From JACPRL01 sp035573715 (GTDB lineage: Bacteria > Acidobacteriota > Terriglobia > Acidiferrales > 2-02-FULL-67-57), in contig DATLZZ010000007.1 in assembly GCA_035573715.1 (NCBI GenBank), forward strand, positions 124,001 through 188,000: a stretch of DNA of 64,000 bases, given 5' to 3'. The position numbers and the translations under genes are program-made. Positions 25,497 through 33,850 of this stretch are shown piece after piece (position 1 is the stretch's first letter; every line of letters starts with the position of its first letter). Below the pieces are notes generated by a model that saw only the letters and a list, made by a program, of their open reading frames with translations, was not told the origin of the DNA and did no database searches.

Positions 25497-28157
25497 TTAC
25501 TCGCCCGTGGTTTCCAAGACGAAGATGTCGCCCACTTTGTCGTTGCGCGTGTAAATGATCCTTCCGTCGCGCGTGGCCATCGGATAGTCCAGCGTGACGG
25601 TGAAGGAGCGGTAGTGCGTTACCGGCTTGGGTTCGCCTCCCGCGCGGGGAACGACGTAAACGTCCTGATGGTTGCGGTCGAAATAAATCAACTGGCTGTC
25701 GGCCGACCAACTGGGGTGGGAATCTTCGCTCTCGCCAAAGGTCACCTGCTGCGCCGCTCCGCCCGCCATCGGCACCACCCAGACCTTCCGGAGCGGGCCC
25801 CGCTGCACTTGGAACGTCACCCACTGCCCGTCGGGCGAGCACAAGGGCTCGGACGCCACGCCGTCCGCCGGTTTGGCCAGAGTTACTCTTTTTGCCGTCG
25901 CCAGCTCAATCCGCACGATCCCGAAGTCTCCTCCCCCTAGCACCAGGTAGCGGCCGTCCGGGGAGAGGCAGAACTGGGAACCACCCGTTCCCCGCTCTTC
26001 CGGTGGGAGGGTGTAGATTCTTCTCGCGCTCCCCACTGCGACGTCGTACTGCTCGATTCCCTCGGCGCCGCCAAAGTACAGGTACTTGCTGTCGGATGAC
26101 CACCAGGAGGCGCCCAGTGCCTGCCTCGCATACGGTGTGGGCGTCACCTGGGTCAGGTTGCCGGTGTCAATGCTGCGCAGCCAGATCTGGATGCCCTCCG
26201 AGCGGGTGGAGCCAAAGGCCAGCCAGCGGCCGTCCGGCGAGAGGTTGCCGTGGTCTTCAAACGCCGTTTCCGTCATCACCGGCGACTCCCGGCCCGTTTT
26301 CAGGTTGTGCTCCCACAGGTCCGCCTGTCCCTGGACGCTGCTGTAGGCCAGACGCCGGCCGGAGGCGTCCACTCGGACGTGCAGGTCTGGCCCGGCTCCC
26401 GTGGTTATCCGCATCGGTTCGTCAATCTGCCCGTTGTCGAACCGTGCCCTCCAGATGTTCATCTGCCCGCCCCGGTCGGAGGAGAAGTAGAGCCACCGGC
26501 CGTCCGGCGACCACGCCGGCCGCAGCGCCACCTTGTCCGCCTCGGTAAGCAGGCGCGAGGCCCCGCCTTCGGCTGGCACCACACGCAGCTGCAGGGAGGC
26601 AGGCGTTCCGGCAACGAAGGCAATCCACTTTCCGTCCGGCGACCACGCCGGCTGCGTCACTACCGGCAGGTTCAAGAGATCCAGACCCAGCGCGCGCGCT
26701 TCGCCGCCCTCGACCTCTTGCACGCAAAGGTCCCAATACTCCTTTCGCAGGCACTGATACACCAGCCTCCTTCCGTCCGGCGACCAGGCCGGGAAGTAGC
26801 CGTCTTCCGCGATTCGCCGCGCCGTTCCCCCCAGCGCCGGCATTACCCACAAGTCGCCGTTGCGCCCGGCGTAGAAGAGCGACCAGGCAGCAAGGTTGAG
26901 CATCGCCGACAGGCGCTTTTCCGGCCGCGCCCGCGCCGAAACGAAGGCAATCAGCGTGCCGTCGGGCGACCACGCCGGCTGCGCGTCGTCCGCATCGGAG
27001 TCCGTGATTCGAATCGCCCTGCCGCCGCCAATCTGCTGCACGTAGATGTCGAGGTTGCCCGCCGCATCCCCGGTGTAGGCGATGGAGCGCCCATCCGGCG
27101 ACCAGGTGGGCTCGTCCTCCAGCCCCGGCAGGCTGGTGAGCTGCACGACGCGCATTGGCGGCGCGGCCGGCGTCTGCTCCCTCCAGCGCGAGGCTATCCA
27201 GACGCCTGCCACCACCAGCACGGCCGCCGCCCCAATCGCCACCCCCATTCTCCACCCGGCGCCAGCTTTCAGGGCGGCCGCCGCCGGCTGCGTTTCCAGC
27301 AGCCGGCCGCCTTCCAGATCGCGCCGCAGCCGCTTCAAGTCGGTCGCCAGCTCCTCCATCGTCTGGTAGCGGAAGCCCGGCTCCTTCTCCAGAGCCTTGG
27401 AGATGAGGCGGTCGAGCTCCGCCGGCGACGCCGGCTCCAGCTTCCGCAGCGGCTCCGGGGCATCGCGCAGGATGGCGGCGCTGGTGCTCGCCGCCGACCC
27501 GCGCAGGAACGGCGACCGGCCGGTCGTCATTTCGTAGAGCACGATGCCGAAGGAGAAAACGTCGCTGCGCCCGTCCACCGCCTCGCCTTGCAGTTGCTCC
27601 GGCGACATGTAGGCCGCCGTGCCCACCACTTTTCCGGCATCGGTGGAGAACTGTCCCGTCAGCGTGGCCGTCTCGCCACTGTAGCTCGGCTTCAGTTTGG
27701 CCAGCCCGAAGTCCGCCACCTTGATGTAGCCGTCCTCGCTCACCAGCAGGTTTTCCGGCTTGATGTCGCGGTGCACCACGCCGGCACGGTGCGCGCGCGC
27801 CAGCGCCTCCGCCGCCGGGATGGCCAGCTCCAGAACTTTTTTCAGCGGTAGCCGCCCGCGCAGCAACCCCGCGCGCAGCGACTGCCCGGGCACGTACTCC
27901 ATGGCGATGAACGGCCGGCCCTCCTGTTCGCCCAGCTCGTAGATCGAAACGATATTGGGATGATTGATGGAGGAAGCCAGCCGGGCCTCGCTCAGAAAGC
28001 GCTCCAGCCGTTCCCGCTGGCCGGCGAACTCTTCCGGAAGCAGCTTGAGCGCCACGCGCCGCCCGAGCTGCATGTCTTCCGCCAGGTAGACCACACCCAT
28101 CCCGCCCTGGCCCAGCTTCTCGACGATGCGGTAGTGGCCGAGTGTTTGACCAATCAT
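25497..28157 (-). CDS. Membrane Ser/Thr protein kinase with C-terminal WD40/TolB propeller
   Basis: An 886-residue Hanks-type kinase. Kinase domain about 10-275: Gly loop KLGQGGMGVVY, K38, E58, HRDIKPEN with D131, and DFG at 149-151, so it should be active. One transmembrane helix follows near residues 305-325 (VAIGAAAVLVVAGVWIA). The rest is an extracytoplasmic propeller of repeated SPDGRxIAY/F-type TolB strands, about 10 repeats. The propeller presumably senses or binds something outside the membrane. The stop lies 5 nt before tnaA, suggesting one mRNA; whether it regulates tryptophanase is unproven. A promoter lies just upstream. Confidence 0.95.
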   Translation of the reverse strand: MIGQTLGHYRIVEKLGQGGMGVVYLAEDMQLGRRVALKLLPEEFAGQRERLERFLSEARLASSINHPNIVSIYELGEQEGRPFIAMEYVPGQSLRAGLLRGRLPLKKVLELAIPAAEALARAHRAGVVHRDIKPENLLVSEDGYIKVADFGLAKLKPSYSGETATLTGQFSTDAGKVVGTAAYMSPEQLQGEAVDGRSDVFSFGIVLYEMTTGRSPFLRGSAASTSAAILRDAPEPLRKLEPASPAELDRLISKALEKEPGFRYQTMEELATDLKRLRRDLEGGRLLETQPAAAALKAGAGWRMGVAIGAAAVLVVAGVWIASRWREQTPAAPPMRVVQLTSLPGLEDEPTWSPDGRSIAYTGDAAGNLDIYVQQIGGGRAIRITDSDADDAQPAWSPDGTLIAFVSARARPEKRLSAMLNLAAWSLFYAGRNGDLWVMPALGGTARRIAEDGYFPAWSPDGRRLVYQCLRKEYWDLCVQEVEGGEARALGLDLLNLPVVTQPAWSPDGKWIAFVAGTPASLQLRVVPAEGGASRLLTEADKVALRPAWSPDGRWLYFSSDRGGQMNIWRARFDNGQIDEPMRITTGAGPDLHVRVDASGRRLAYSSVQGQADLWEHNLKTGRESPVMTETAFEDHGNLSPDGRWLAFGSTRSEGIQIWLRSIDTGNLTQVTPTPYARQALGASWWSSDSKYLYFGGAEGIEQYDVAVGSARRIYTLPPEERGTGGSQFCLSPDGRYLVLGGGDFGIVRIELATAKRVTLAKPADGVASEPLCSPDGQWVTFQVQRGPLRKVWVVPMAGGAAQQVTFGESEDSHPSWSADSQLIYFDRNHQDVYVVPRAGGEPKPVTHYRSFTVTLDYPMATRDGRIIYTRNDKVGDIFVLETTGE

Positions 28158-28169
28158 CGGAGGGTTCCC

Positions 28170-28199
28170 ATCTTAGGCCGCGCCTTCACACCGCGTCAA
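28170..28199 (-). promoter_or_regulatory. Promoter of the kinase-tnaA unit
   Basis: Minus-strand TTGACG (28194-28199), 18-nt spacer, TAAGAT (28170-28175). The start would fall only a few nt before ATG 28157, giving a very short leader. Confidence 0.5.
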
Positions 28200-28258
28200 T
28201 TGCACGCACCCGGTTTTTCTTTTCAAATCTGCGAGCGCAAATTTGAGATTCTCTGCCG

Positions 28259-30166
28259 TTACCGAGCAGCGGCCTGGCGCTGCTGGCGGCGGAAGGCGAT
28301 GGACTTCAGAATCTGATTGAGTCGCGGCTCATTGCGGATGCTCGCCAGCAGCGGGTCATACTGGAACCACTCCAGGCGCTCGTCTCCGTTGCGCACCGCG
28401 AGGTCGAGCCACTCCAATGCCTTTTCGGCCTGGCCCAGGACGGCATAGCATTCCGCCAACCAGGAGCAACACCAGAACAACACCGTAGCGAATTTCAAGA
28501 CCTCGGGGTCGAGTTCCTTTTCCGCCTCGGCCCGTTTCCCTTCCAGCGCAAAGAGAAGCGCCCAATGCACCCGCGTCCGGTAATCATATTGCCCGGAGGA
28601 GCCCGTTGGGCGAATGCGCTCCAAAGTCGTTCGTGCTTGTCGAAGGTCACCCGTCACCAAGTAGGCGTGCGCCAGCCCTTGCAGCGCGTATCCGTTCCGA
28701 GCGTCCTGTTCGAGAATCTTCTCATAAGCGCGAATGGCGCCGTCCAAGTCGCATCGAGCAACACGCACGTAGGCGACCGCGAGACGCGCTGGCCAAAAGG
28801 TCGGTGCGACCTCCAGTGCCGGCCCGAGGATGGCCTCGCCCGTAGTCGTATCGCCGTTCACAATGTAGTAGTGGCTGAGCCACAGTCGTGCGTCCGCATC
28901 TTGAGGATTGTCGCGCAAGGCCTTCTCGACTTCCCCCGGGATCAGCTCTTTCCGCCCGGCAAAGAGGTAAATCCCTGCCAGGACGGAGTGCGCCCGGCCG
29001 CAGCCGGCGTCGTCCGCCAGCGCGCGGCGCACCTCTTCTTCCGCCTCGTAGAGCCAGCGGGTGTCGTTCGACAATCCGTCTATGATCATCAACAGTTTTG
29101 CGAACCCGTACCAGGCGCGGGCCTCGGCGAAGTGCGGGTCGATCTCCAGAGCTCGCTCCAACATCTGTTGAGCTCGGTCGAACTCGTAGATCCCCGCCAG
29201 GTAGAGCAGCGCCTTCTCGAAGTACTCGTTGGCCTCGGGGTTGCTGGAGGGAGTTGCCCCGGTGCTGAGGTGCCGCGCGTCTCTTGGCGGAGCCATCGGC
29301 GCGGCGGGGCTCGAGGGTCGCCCGGGAAACAATTCGGCCGTTTCGATGACCTCCAGCGCCGCCCGAACCTCACCAGCACGCTGGTAGCGCTGTCCTGGCT
29401 CTTTCCCCAGGCAGCGGACAATGATGCTCCGCAGCACTGCCGGCACTCGCGTCGGCAGCGGCCCCGGGGGGCGGTTGAGAATCGCCGAACTCAACTCGTA
29501 ACCGGTCTTGCCCTCGAAGGGCAGCCTGCCGCTCGCCATCTCGTGGAGAACAACACCAAGTGCCCAAATATCGCTGCGCGCATCGGCCGGCTCGCCGCGC
29601 AGCAACTCCGGCGCCATGTAGTGCAGTGTGCCTGCTACCCGGCCCACTTCGCTCAATGCCGCCGTCGACCGTGTCGCCTCCGCCAGATCCGCATCCTGCA
29701 ACCGCTTGGCCAAGCCGAAGTCGAGCACCTTGGCGCGGCCCTCGGGCGTCACCACCACGTTCGCGGTCTTCAGGTCGCGGTGCACGATCCCACGCTCGTG
29801 GGCGTGCGCCAGCGCGTCGGCGATTTGCGTGCCGTAGCGCAGCGCCGTCTCCAGCCCCAGGCCTTCGGCCGGCAGCAGCGCGCTCAGCGGCCGCCCCTCT
29901 ACCAGCTCCATCGCAATGTAAGCCTGCCCCTCGGCTTCGCCCACTTCGTAAATCGTGCAGATGTTCGGGTGGTTGAGGGTAGAGGCGCTGCGCGCCTCCC
30001 GCAGCAGTAGCGCCCGCGCCGTCTCGTCCCCGGCCAAACGCTCCCCGATCAGTTTGAGCGCCACCGGCCGCTCCAGCCGCATGTCCTGCGCCCGATAAAC
30101 CACACCCATCCCGCCCGCGCCCAGCTTGGCTTCGATACGGTAGGGTCCAAATGTCTGGCCGATCAC
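28259..30166 (-). CDS. Cytosolic Ser/Thr protein kinase with C-terminal TPR repeats
   Basis: A 635-residue Hanks kinase. The same landmarks fall at the same positions as in the neighbouring kinase: Gly loop KLGAGGMGVVY, K38, HRDLKTAN with D131, DFG at 149-151. The two are clear paralogues in the kinase part (both start IGQT.G.YRI). After a Pro-rich linker (about 290-330) the C-terminal half is TPR-like, with no membrane helix. GTG 30166 is chosen as start because it mirrors the paralogue's first residues, has GGAG upstream and follows a strong promoter; a longer frame to 30385 would run through that promoter. Substrates are unknown. Confidence 0.93.
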   Translation of the reverse strand: MIGQTFGPYRIEAKLGAGGMGVVYRAQDMRLERPVALKLIGERLAGDETARALLLREARSASTLNHPNICTIYEVGEAEGQAYIAMELVEGRPLSALLPAEGLGLETALRYGTQIADALAHAHERGIVHRDLKTANVVVTPEGRAKVLDFGLAKRLQDADLAEATRSTAALSEVGRVAGTLHYMAPELLRGEPADARSDIWALGVVLHEMASGRLPFEGKTGYELSSAILNRPPGPLPTRVPAVLRSIIVRCLGKEPGQRYQRAGEVRAALEVIETAELFPGRPSSPAAPMAPPRDARHLSTGATPSSNPEANEYFEKALLYLAGIYEFDRAQQMLERALEIDPHFAEARAWYGFAKLLMIIDGLSNDTRWLYEAEEEVRRALADDAGCGRAHSVLAGIYLFAGRKELIPGEVEKALRDNPQDADARLWLSHYYIVNGDTTTGEAILGPALEVAPTFWPARLAVAYVRVARCDLDGAIRAYEKILEQDARNGYALQGLAHAYLVTGDLRQARTTLERIRPTGSSGQYDYRTRVHWALLFALEGKRAEAEKELDPEVLKFATVLFWCCSWLAECYAVLGQAEKALEWLDLAVRNGDERLEWFQYDPLLASIRNEPRLNQILKSIAFRRQQRQAAAR

Positions 30167-30196
30167 GGTACAAGCTCCGGAAAAGACACGACTGCC

Positions 30197-30225
30197 ATCA
30201 TAGGGCGCGGCCAGGGGCGCGTCAA
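30197..30225 (-). promoter_or_regulatory. Promoter of the TPR kinase
   Basis: Minus-strand TTGACG (30220-30225), 17-nt spacer, TATGAT (30197-30202). It lies back-to-back with a plus-strand promoter whose -35 starts at 30234, only 8 bp between the two -35 boxes. Confidence 0.6.
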
Positions 30226-30233
30226 CGCGACGC

Positions 30234-30262
30234 TTGACACCGACAAGGCGCTGACTTAGAGT
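30234..30262 (+). promoter_or_regulatory. Promoter of the 141-residue membrane protein gene
   Basis: TTGACA (30234-30239), 17-nt spacer, TAGAGT (30257-30262), followed by GGGAGG about 9 nt before ATG 30303. Confidence 0.7.
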
Positions 30263-30302
30263 CGCCCCACGGTTTCCTGACGTCTTACCTGGGAGGTGCT
30301 GC

Positions 30303-30728
30303 ATGGCTGCGATTAACTCCAAGCGGGTGGCGCTGGGCGCGGTGGCGGGCGGCGTGGTGTGGACCATCTGGAGCATGGTAGTCAACGTCGCCGTCTTGGG
30401 CCCTGCCTACGAAGCCGCCCAACAGGCAGGCCAGCTCCTGAAAGAGCCGCGCTACCCCTACTTCCTGGTGGTCTGGATTGTGACGTTGTTCCTGCTCACC
30501 TACATCCTCGCCTGGGTGTACGCCTCGGCCCGCTCGACCCTCGGCCCCGGGCCGGCCACCGCGCTGCGTATCGGCGTGCTGCTGGGCTTGGCCATTTCCT
30601 TCCCGCTCAACTTCTCTACGGCGACCTGGGCGCCCTTCGAGCGGACGTTCCCCCTCTGGTGGATGATTGACCTCTGGGTGGGAGCCATCCTGGCGACGCT
30701 GGTCGCCGGCTGGCTCTACAGAGACTGA
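30303..30728 (+). CDS. Small membrane protein, unknown
   Basis: 141 residues with four hydrophobic spans (VALGAVAGGVVWTIWSMVV; FLVVWIVTLFLLTYILAWVY; LRIGVLLGLAISFPL; WVGAILATLVAGWLY). Similar four-helix proteins are annotated as uncharacterised membrane proteins. Both a strong promoter and GGGAGG support the start. It converges on the LURP-one-like gene with a 5-nt gap and no evident terminator. Confidence 0.75.
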   Translation: MAAINSKRVALGAVAGGVVWTIWSMVVNVAVLGPAYEAAQQAGQLLKEPRYPYFLVVWIVTLFLLTYILAWVYASARSTLGPGPATALRIGVLLGLAISFPLNFSTATWAPFERTFPLWWMIDLWVGAILATLVAGWLYRD

Positions 30729-30733
30729 CGAGC

Positions 30734-31312
30734 CTACTCCTGGCGGCCTTCGATGGCCAGCAGCAGCACCACGGCGGCCAGGGCCAGCCGCCGGTCGAGC
30801 CGCTTGCCGGAGTCGGCGCGCAGGTCGACGTCGTGCTGCAACACAAACGGATTGAAGCGCTGCTTGATGATGCCTGCCAGCTGCCCGCCAATCTGGATGT
30901 GAAAGCTCTGCGGAATCAGGTTGGAAAGGAAGCGCCGCAGCAGCGCCATCATCGTGGAATCTTCCTTGATGGTGCCGACCTCGTTGTCGGCGGTATCGAG
31001 CACGGCCCATTCGTCCTGGACCACCGACTTCAGCCCTTTGCGGCGCAGGGCTCCGACCTTCTGGCCGCTGGCGGCGTCGGTCACGTCGTAGGTGGCGCTG
31101 AGGTCGAGCACGCTGCGCGCTTTGATGGTCAGAAGCGGCCGCGTCTTTTCTTCGTCGCCGAAGACGGTGATGTCTTCTTTGAGCTTGAACGCCTTCTGCT
31201 CCACGTAGGCGGCCAGCGCCCCGGCCGGGTCGTAGATGTGGAACTTGGGCGTGATGGCGGCCAGCACTTTGCGCCGCGCGGTGTAGAAGTCCAACGCGAA
31301 CGGATCCGCCAT
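30734..31312 (-). CDS. LURP-one-related/scramblase-like (Tubby-fold) protein
   Basis: 192 residues, cytosolic, made of alternating strands: FHIYDPAGALAAYVEQKAFK, ITVFGDEEKTRPLLTIKAR, DVTDAASGQKVGALRRK, WAVLDTADNEVGTIKED, and a C-terminal hydrophobic helix (LALAAVVLLLAIE). This is the pattern of the LURP-one/Tubby-C-terminal-like family (beta barrel around a hydrophobic helix), related to phospholipid scramblases. The bacterial function is unestablished. It ends close to the double M42 peptidase and may share its transcript. Confidence 0.72.
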   Translation of the reverse strand: MADPFALDFYTARRKVLAAITPKFHIYDPAGALAAYVEQKAFKLKEDITVFGDEEKTRPLLTIKARSVLDLSATYDVTDAASGQKVGALRRKGLKSVVQDEWAVLDTADNEVGTIKEDSTMMALLRRFLSNLIPQSFHIQIGGQLAGIIKQRFNPFVLQHDVDLRADSGKRLDRRLALAAVVLLLAIEGRQE

Positions 31313-31344
31313 GGCGCCCTCCGCGACCCGGAAGTGCCGTCAGC

Positions 31345-33516
31345 TTACCACTCTTTGACCAGGGCGGCGACGATGCGGGCCAGCGCCTCCACGTCCTTCA
31401 GGTCGGCTACTTCACCGGGCGAGTGAGAGTAGCGCAGCGGCCAGCCCAGCGGGATGTCCACGACGTCGTGGGGCACGAAGACCGCGCCGTCGTTGCCGCC
31501 GGCGGTGACGCCGTACTGCACCGGGATCCGGTTGTTGCGCGCAATCTCCACCACGCGGTCGACGTAGCGCCGCGGCGTCACGTTGCTGTTGTCCACCGCG
31601 CGCACCACAAAGCCCTCGCCCAGCCGGGCCTGCGCAAAGCGCGGCGACTCGAGCGGAGAGTCGCCGCTGACGAAGGTGTCGACGGCGAAGACGAAGTCGG
31701 GCGGCGCGTCTTCCTCGGCGGCGCGGTCGGCGAAGTGCCTGGCGCCTTCGAGACCGACCTCCTCCCGCACCGACCAGACAAAAACCACTTCGCGGTCCAG
31801 CTTGGCAGGGTCAATCCGATAGAGAGCTGACACCAGCGCCGTGCAGCCCACCCGGTCGTCGAACGAGCGGGCGCTGACCCGCGAGCCCGCCAGCTTGCGG
31901 AACTTCTTCGGCACCGTCACCGAGTCGCCGACCCGCACGCCCTGCTGCTCGACCCAGTCGCGCGTGCGCGCCCCGGTGTAGGCGATGTGCTCGCGGTCGC
32001 GCACGAACTGATACTTTTCGGTCTGATACTTCTCCGGCAGCTCCAGCACCGCCGGCACCACGCCCTTTCCGGTGTGGATCAGCACGGCGTGACCGAGAAA
32101 GTGTTCCTCCAGGAATCCGCCCCTGCGCGCCAGCACCAGCCGGCCGTCGTCGCGAATCTCTTTCACCACCCAGCCGATTTCGTCCATGTGGGCGACGAAG
32201 ACCAGCGTCGGCTTGTCGCTCTGTTTTCCGAAGGGCAGAATCAAGTTGCCTTCCGCGTCGGTGAAGGCCCACTCCTGCGCCCATGCCGGCAGCAGGCTGC
32301 GGATCTCTTCGACCACAGGTTCCTCATGGCCTGAGACGCCATACACGGGAGACAGCTTTCGAAGCGTAAAGTCGACGTTCCCGGGTCCAACATCCGTCAT
32401 CCCGCCCGCGCTGCCGGGCCCGACACCCGCCGGCGCCTGGCCGATGGTGATGCCGAGATACAGCGCCAGCAACTCTTCCAGCCGTGTCACGTCCTCGGTG
32501 CTGACGATTTCGGCCGGCGTCTGCGGGAACTTGACCGCCACACCGACGACCGCGGTGCGCTCGGGAAACGGCACCGCGCCGGTGTAGCGGCCGCGCGGCC
32601 AGGCCTCGGCCAACTCGGCGCGGGCCAGCCCGTACTGGCGCGCCACCGCCAGCAGGTCGGCGGCCAGCGCCGGCGCGCCGCCATCGAGCGAGGCCACCAG
32701 CGCCTTCGCGCCCGGCCCGGCTTCGCTCTTCTCCAGGCGCTGGATGAGGATTACTTCGTCGGCATCGTTCTCGCGCACGATGTGCTCCAGCCCCTGGTGG
32801 CCGAGGTAGCGCCGGGCGACAAACGCCACCGTCAGTGTGCCGGTGAGCTTCGTCGCGTCCATCCCTTCAATGAGGCGCACCAGCGCGGCGGCGCCGAAGC
32901 GTTCGCCGATGAAGGGTGCGGTCAACTGGTTCTGGGCCAGCGAATGAGCGCGCTTCTCCAGCGTAATGGGGTCGAGCAGGTCCACGCCCAGGGCGCGCAC
33001 TTCCTCAACCGAGCGCGCGCCGACATCAATGTAGAGGCGGTCGGGATTGTCGGTGCGGTCGCCGACGCCAAGGTCGCGGTGCAGGTGCGTTGAAAGTCCG
33101 GCAACCACGCCCGGCACCAATTCACCCTTGCGAGTGAGGATTTGAACGGGTTGGGTCGAATGCAACAGGTCGAACCAGGGGTTGACGCCGGCCTGCGGGA
33201 GCCGCTGCACGCGCAGGTAGCCGTCGGGGGTGATGGCGCTGACGACGTAGCCCGGCTCGTCAATGGGGGTGATGAGGAGCCGGTGCGGCGCGCCGCTGCC
33301 GAGGGTGACGGTCACGTTTCCCAGGCTGTCGAGGTGCGGGTCGTGCTCCTTGAGCCGCGCCATCAGCCACTGGCTGACCTCTTCCTCGTAGCCGCTCACT
33401 CCGGGCAGCTCAGCCAGCTCGCGCAGCACGCGGGCGACGTGGTTCACCTCGTCCACCGCCAACAGTGGCGCAGCGAGCAGCCAGCAAAGCAGCAGGGCCA
33501 GCAGCATACGCTTCAT
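31345..33516 (-). CDS. Exported tandem M42 aminopeptidase with a degenerate first domain
   Basis: 723 residues, about twice the M42 norm. A signal peptide (MLLALLLCWLLAAPLLA) is followed by two M42-like domains. The second (about 385-723) has its metal and catalytic set: H443 in AHMDEIG, D553/D554 in FDDR, E585-E586 in REEVG, D613 in AVDTFVSGD, H698 in RYSHSP. The first (about 25-355) keeps the outline but reads TPIDEPG (Pro for His), GER for DDR, ARRYLG for REEVG, and has no RYxHSP. The second half is probably a metal-dependent aminopeptidase and the first a structural or substrate-gating copy. AGGAG precedes ATG 33516. Confidence 0.88.
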   Translation of the reverse strand: MKRMLLALLLCWLLAAPLLAVDEVNHVARVLRELAELPGVSGYEEEVSQWLMARLKEHDPHLDSLGNVTVTLGSGAPHRLLITPIDEPGYVVSAITPDGYLRVQRLPQAGVNPWFDLLHSTQPVQILTRKGELVPGVVAGLSTHLHRDLGVGDRTDNPDRLYIDVGARSVEEVRALGVDLLDPITLEKRAHSLAQNQLTAPFIGERFGAAALVRLIEGMDATKLTGTLTVAFVARRYLGHQGLEHIVRENDADEVILIQRLEKSEAGPGAKALVASLDGGAPALAADLLAVARQYGLARAELAEAWPRGRYTGAVPFPERTAVVGVAVKFPQTPAEIVSTEDVTRLEELLALYLGITIGQAPAGVGPGSAGGMTDVGPGNVDFTLRKLSPVYGVSGHEEPVVEEIRSLLPAWAQEWAFTDAEGNLILPFGKQSDKPTLVFVAHMDEIGWVVKEIRDDGRLVLARRGGFLEEHFLGHAVLIHTGKGVVPAVLELPEKYQTEKYQFVRDREHIAYTGARTRDWVEQQGVRVGDSVTVPKKFRKLAGSRVSARSFDDRVGCTALVSALYRIDPAKLDREVVFVWSVREEVGLEGARHFADRAAEEDAPPDFVFAVDTFVSGDSPLESPRFAQARLGEGFVVRAVDNSNVTPRRYVDRVVEIARNNRIPVQYGVTAGGNDGAVFVPHDVVDIPLGWPLRYSHSPGEVADLKDVEALARIVAALVKEW

Positions 33517-33557
33517 AACCGGAAGCTCCTTCGCGGGAATGACTCGATGAAAGCCGG

Positions 33558-33586
33558 ATTCTAGCGTGCGGATTCCGGAACCGCAA
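33558..33586 (-). promoter_or_regulatory. Promoter of the M42 gene
   Basis: Minus-strand TTGCGG (33581-33586), 17-nt spacer, TAGAAT (33558-33563). The leader to ATG 33516 is about 35 nt. Confidence 0.5.
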
Positions 33587-33618
33587 TCTGCGAGTGAACC
33601 GCAGCCCACGGATGCCAC

Positions 33619-33624
33619 TATAAT
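33619..33624 (+). promoter_or_regulatory. -10 box of tRNA-Ser
   Basis: A consensus TATAAT sits 7 nt before the first base of the tRNA, so transcription would start at or within a base of the mature 5' end. The -35 region (GTGAAC) is weak. Confidence 0.55.
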
Positions 33625-33631
33625 GGCCTGT

Positions 33632-33724
<93 letters not shown>

Positions 33725-33801
33725 CAGCCTGCGCACCAATTCTGCGGCGGGCAACCCCTGCCGCACTCAGAGAGTCGAAGTTAGGTGGAACCTCTGCGTG
33801 T

Positions 33802-33829
33802 TTGCACTCATAGGTTGAGCTGATAGAGG
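33802..33829 (+). promoter_or_regulatory. Possible promoter of the Gly-zipper protein gene
   Basis: TTGCAC (33802-33807), 16-nt spacer, TAGAGG (33824-33829), shortly before a GGAG site and ATG 33851. Weaker than the other promoters listed. Confidence 0.4.
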
Positions 33830-33850
33830 CGCAGAGAAAGGAGAGTGGCC

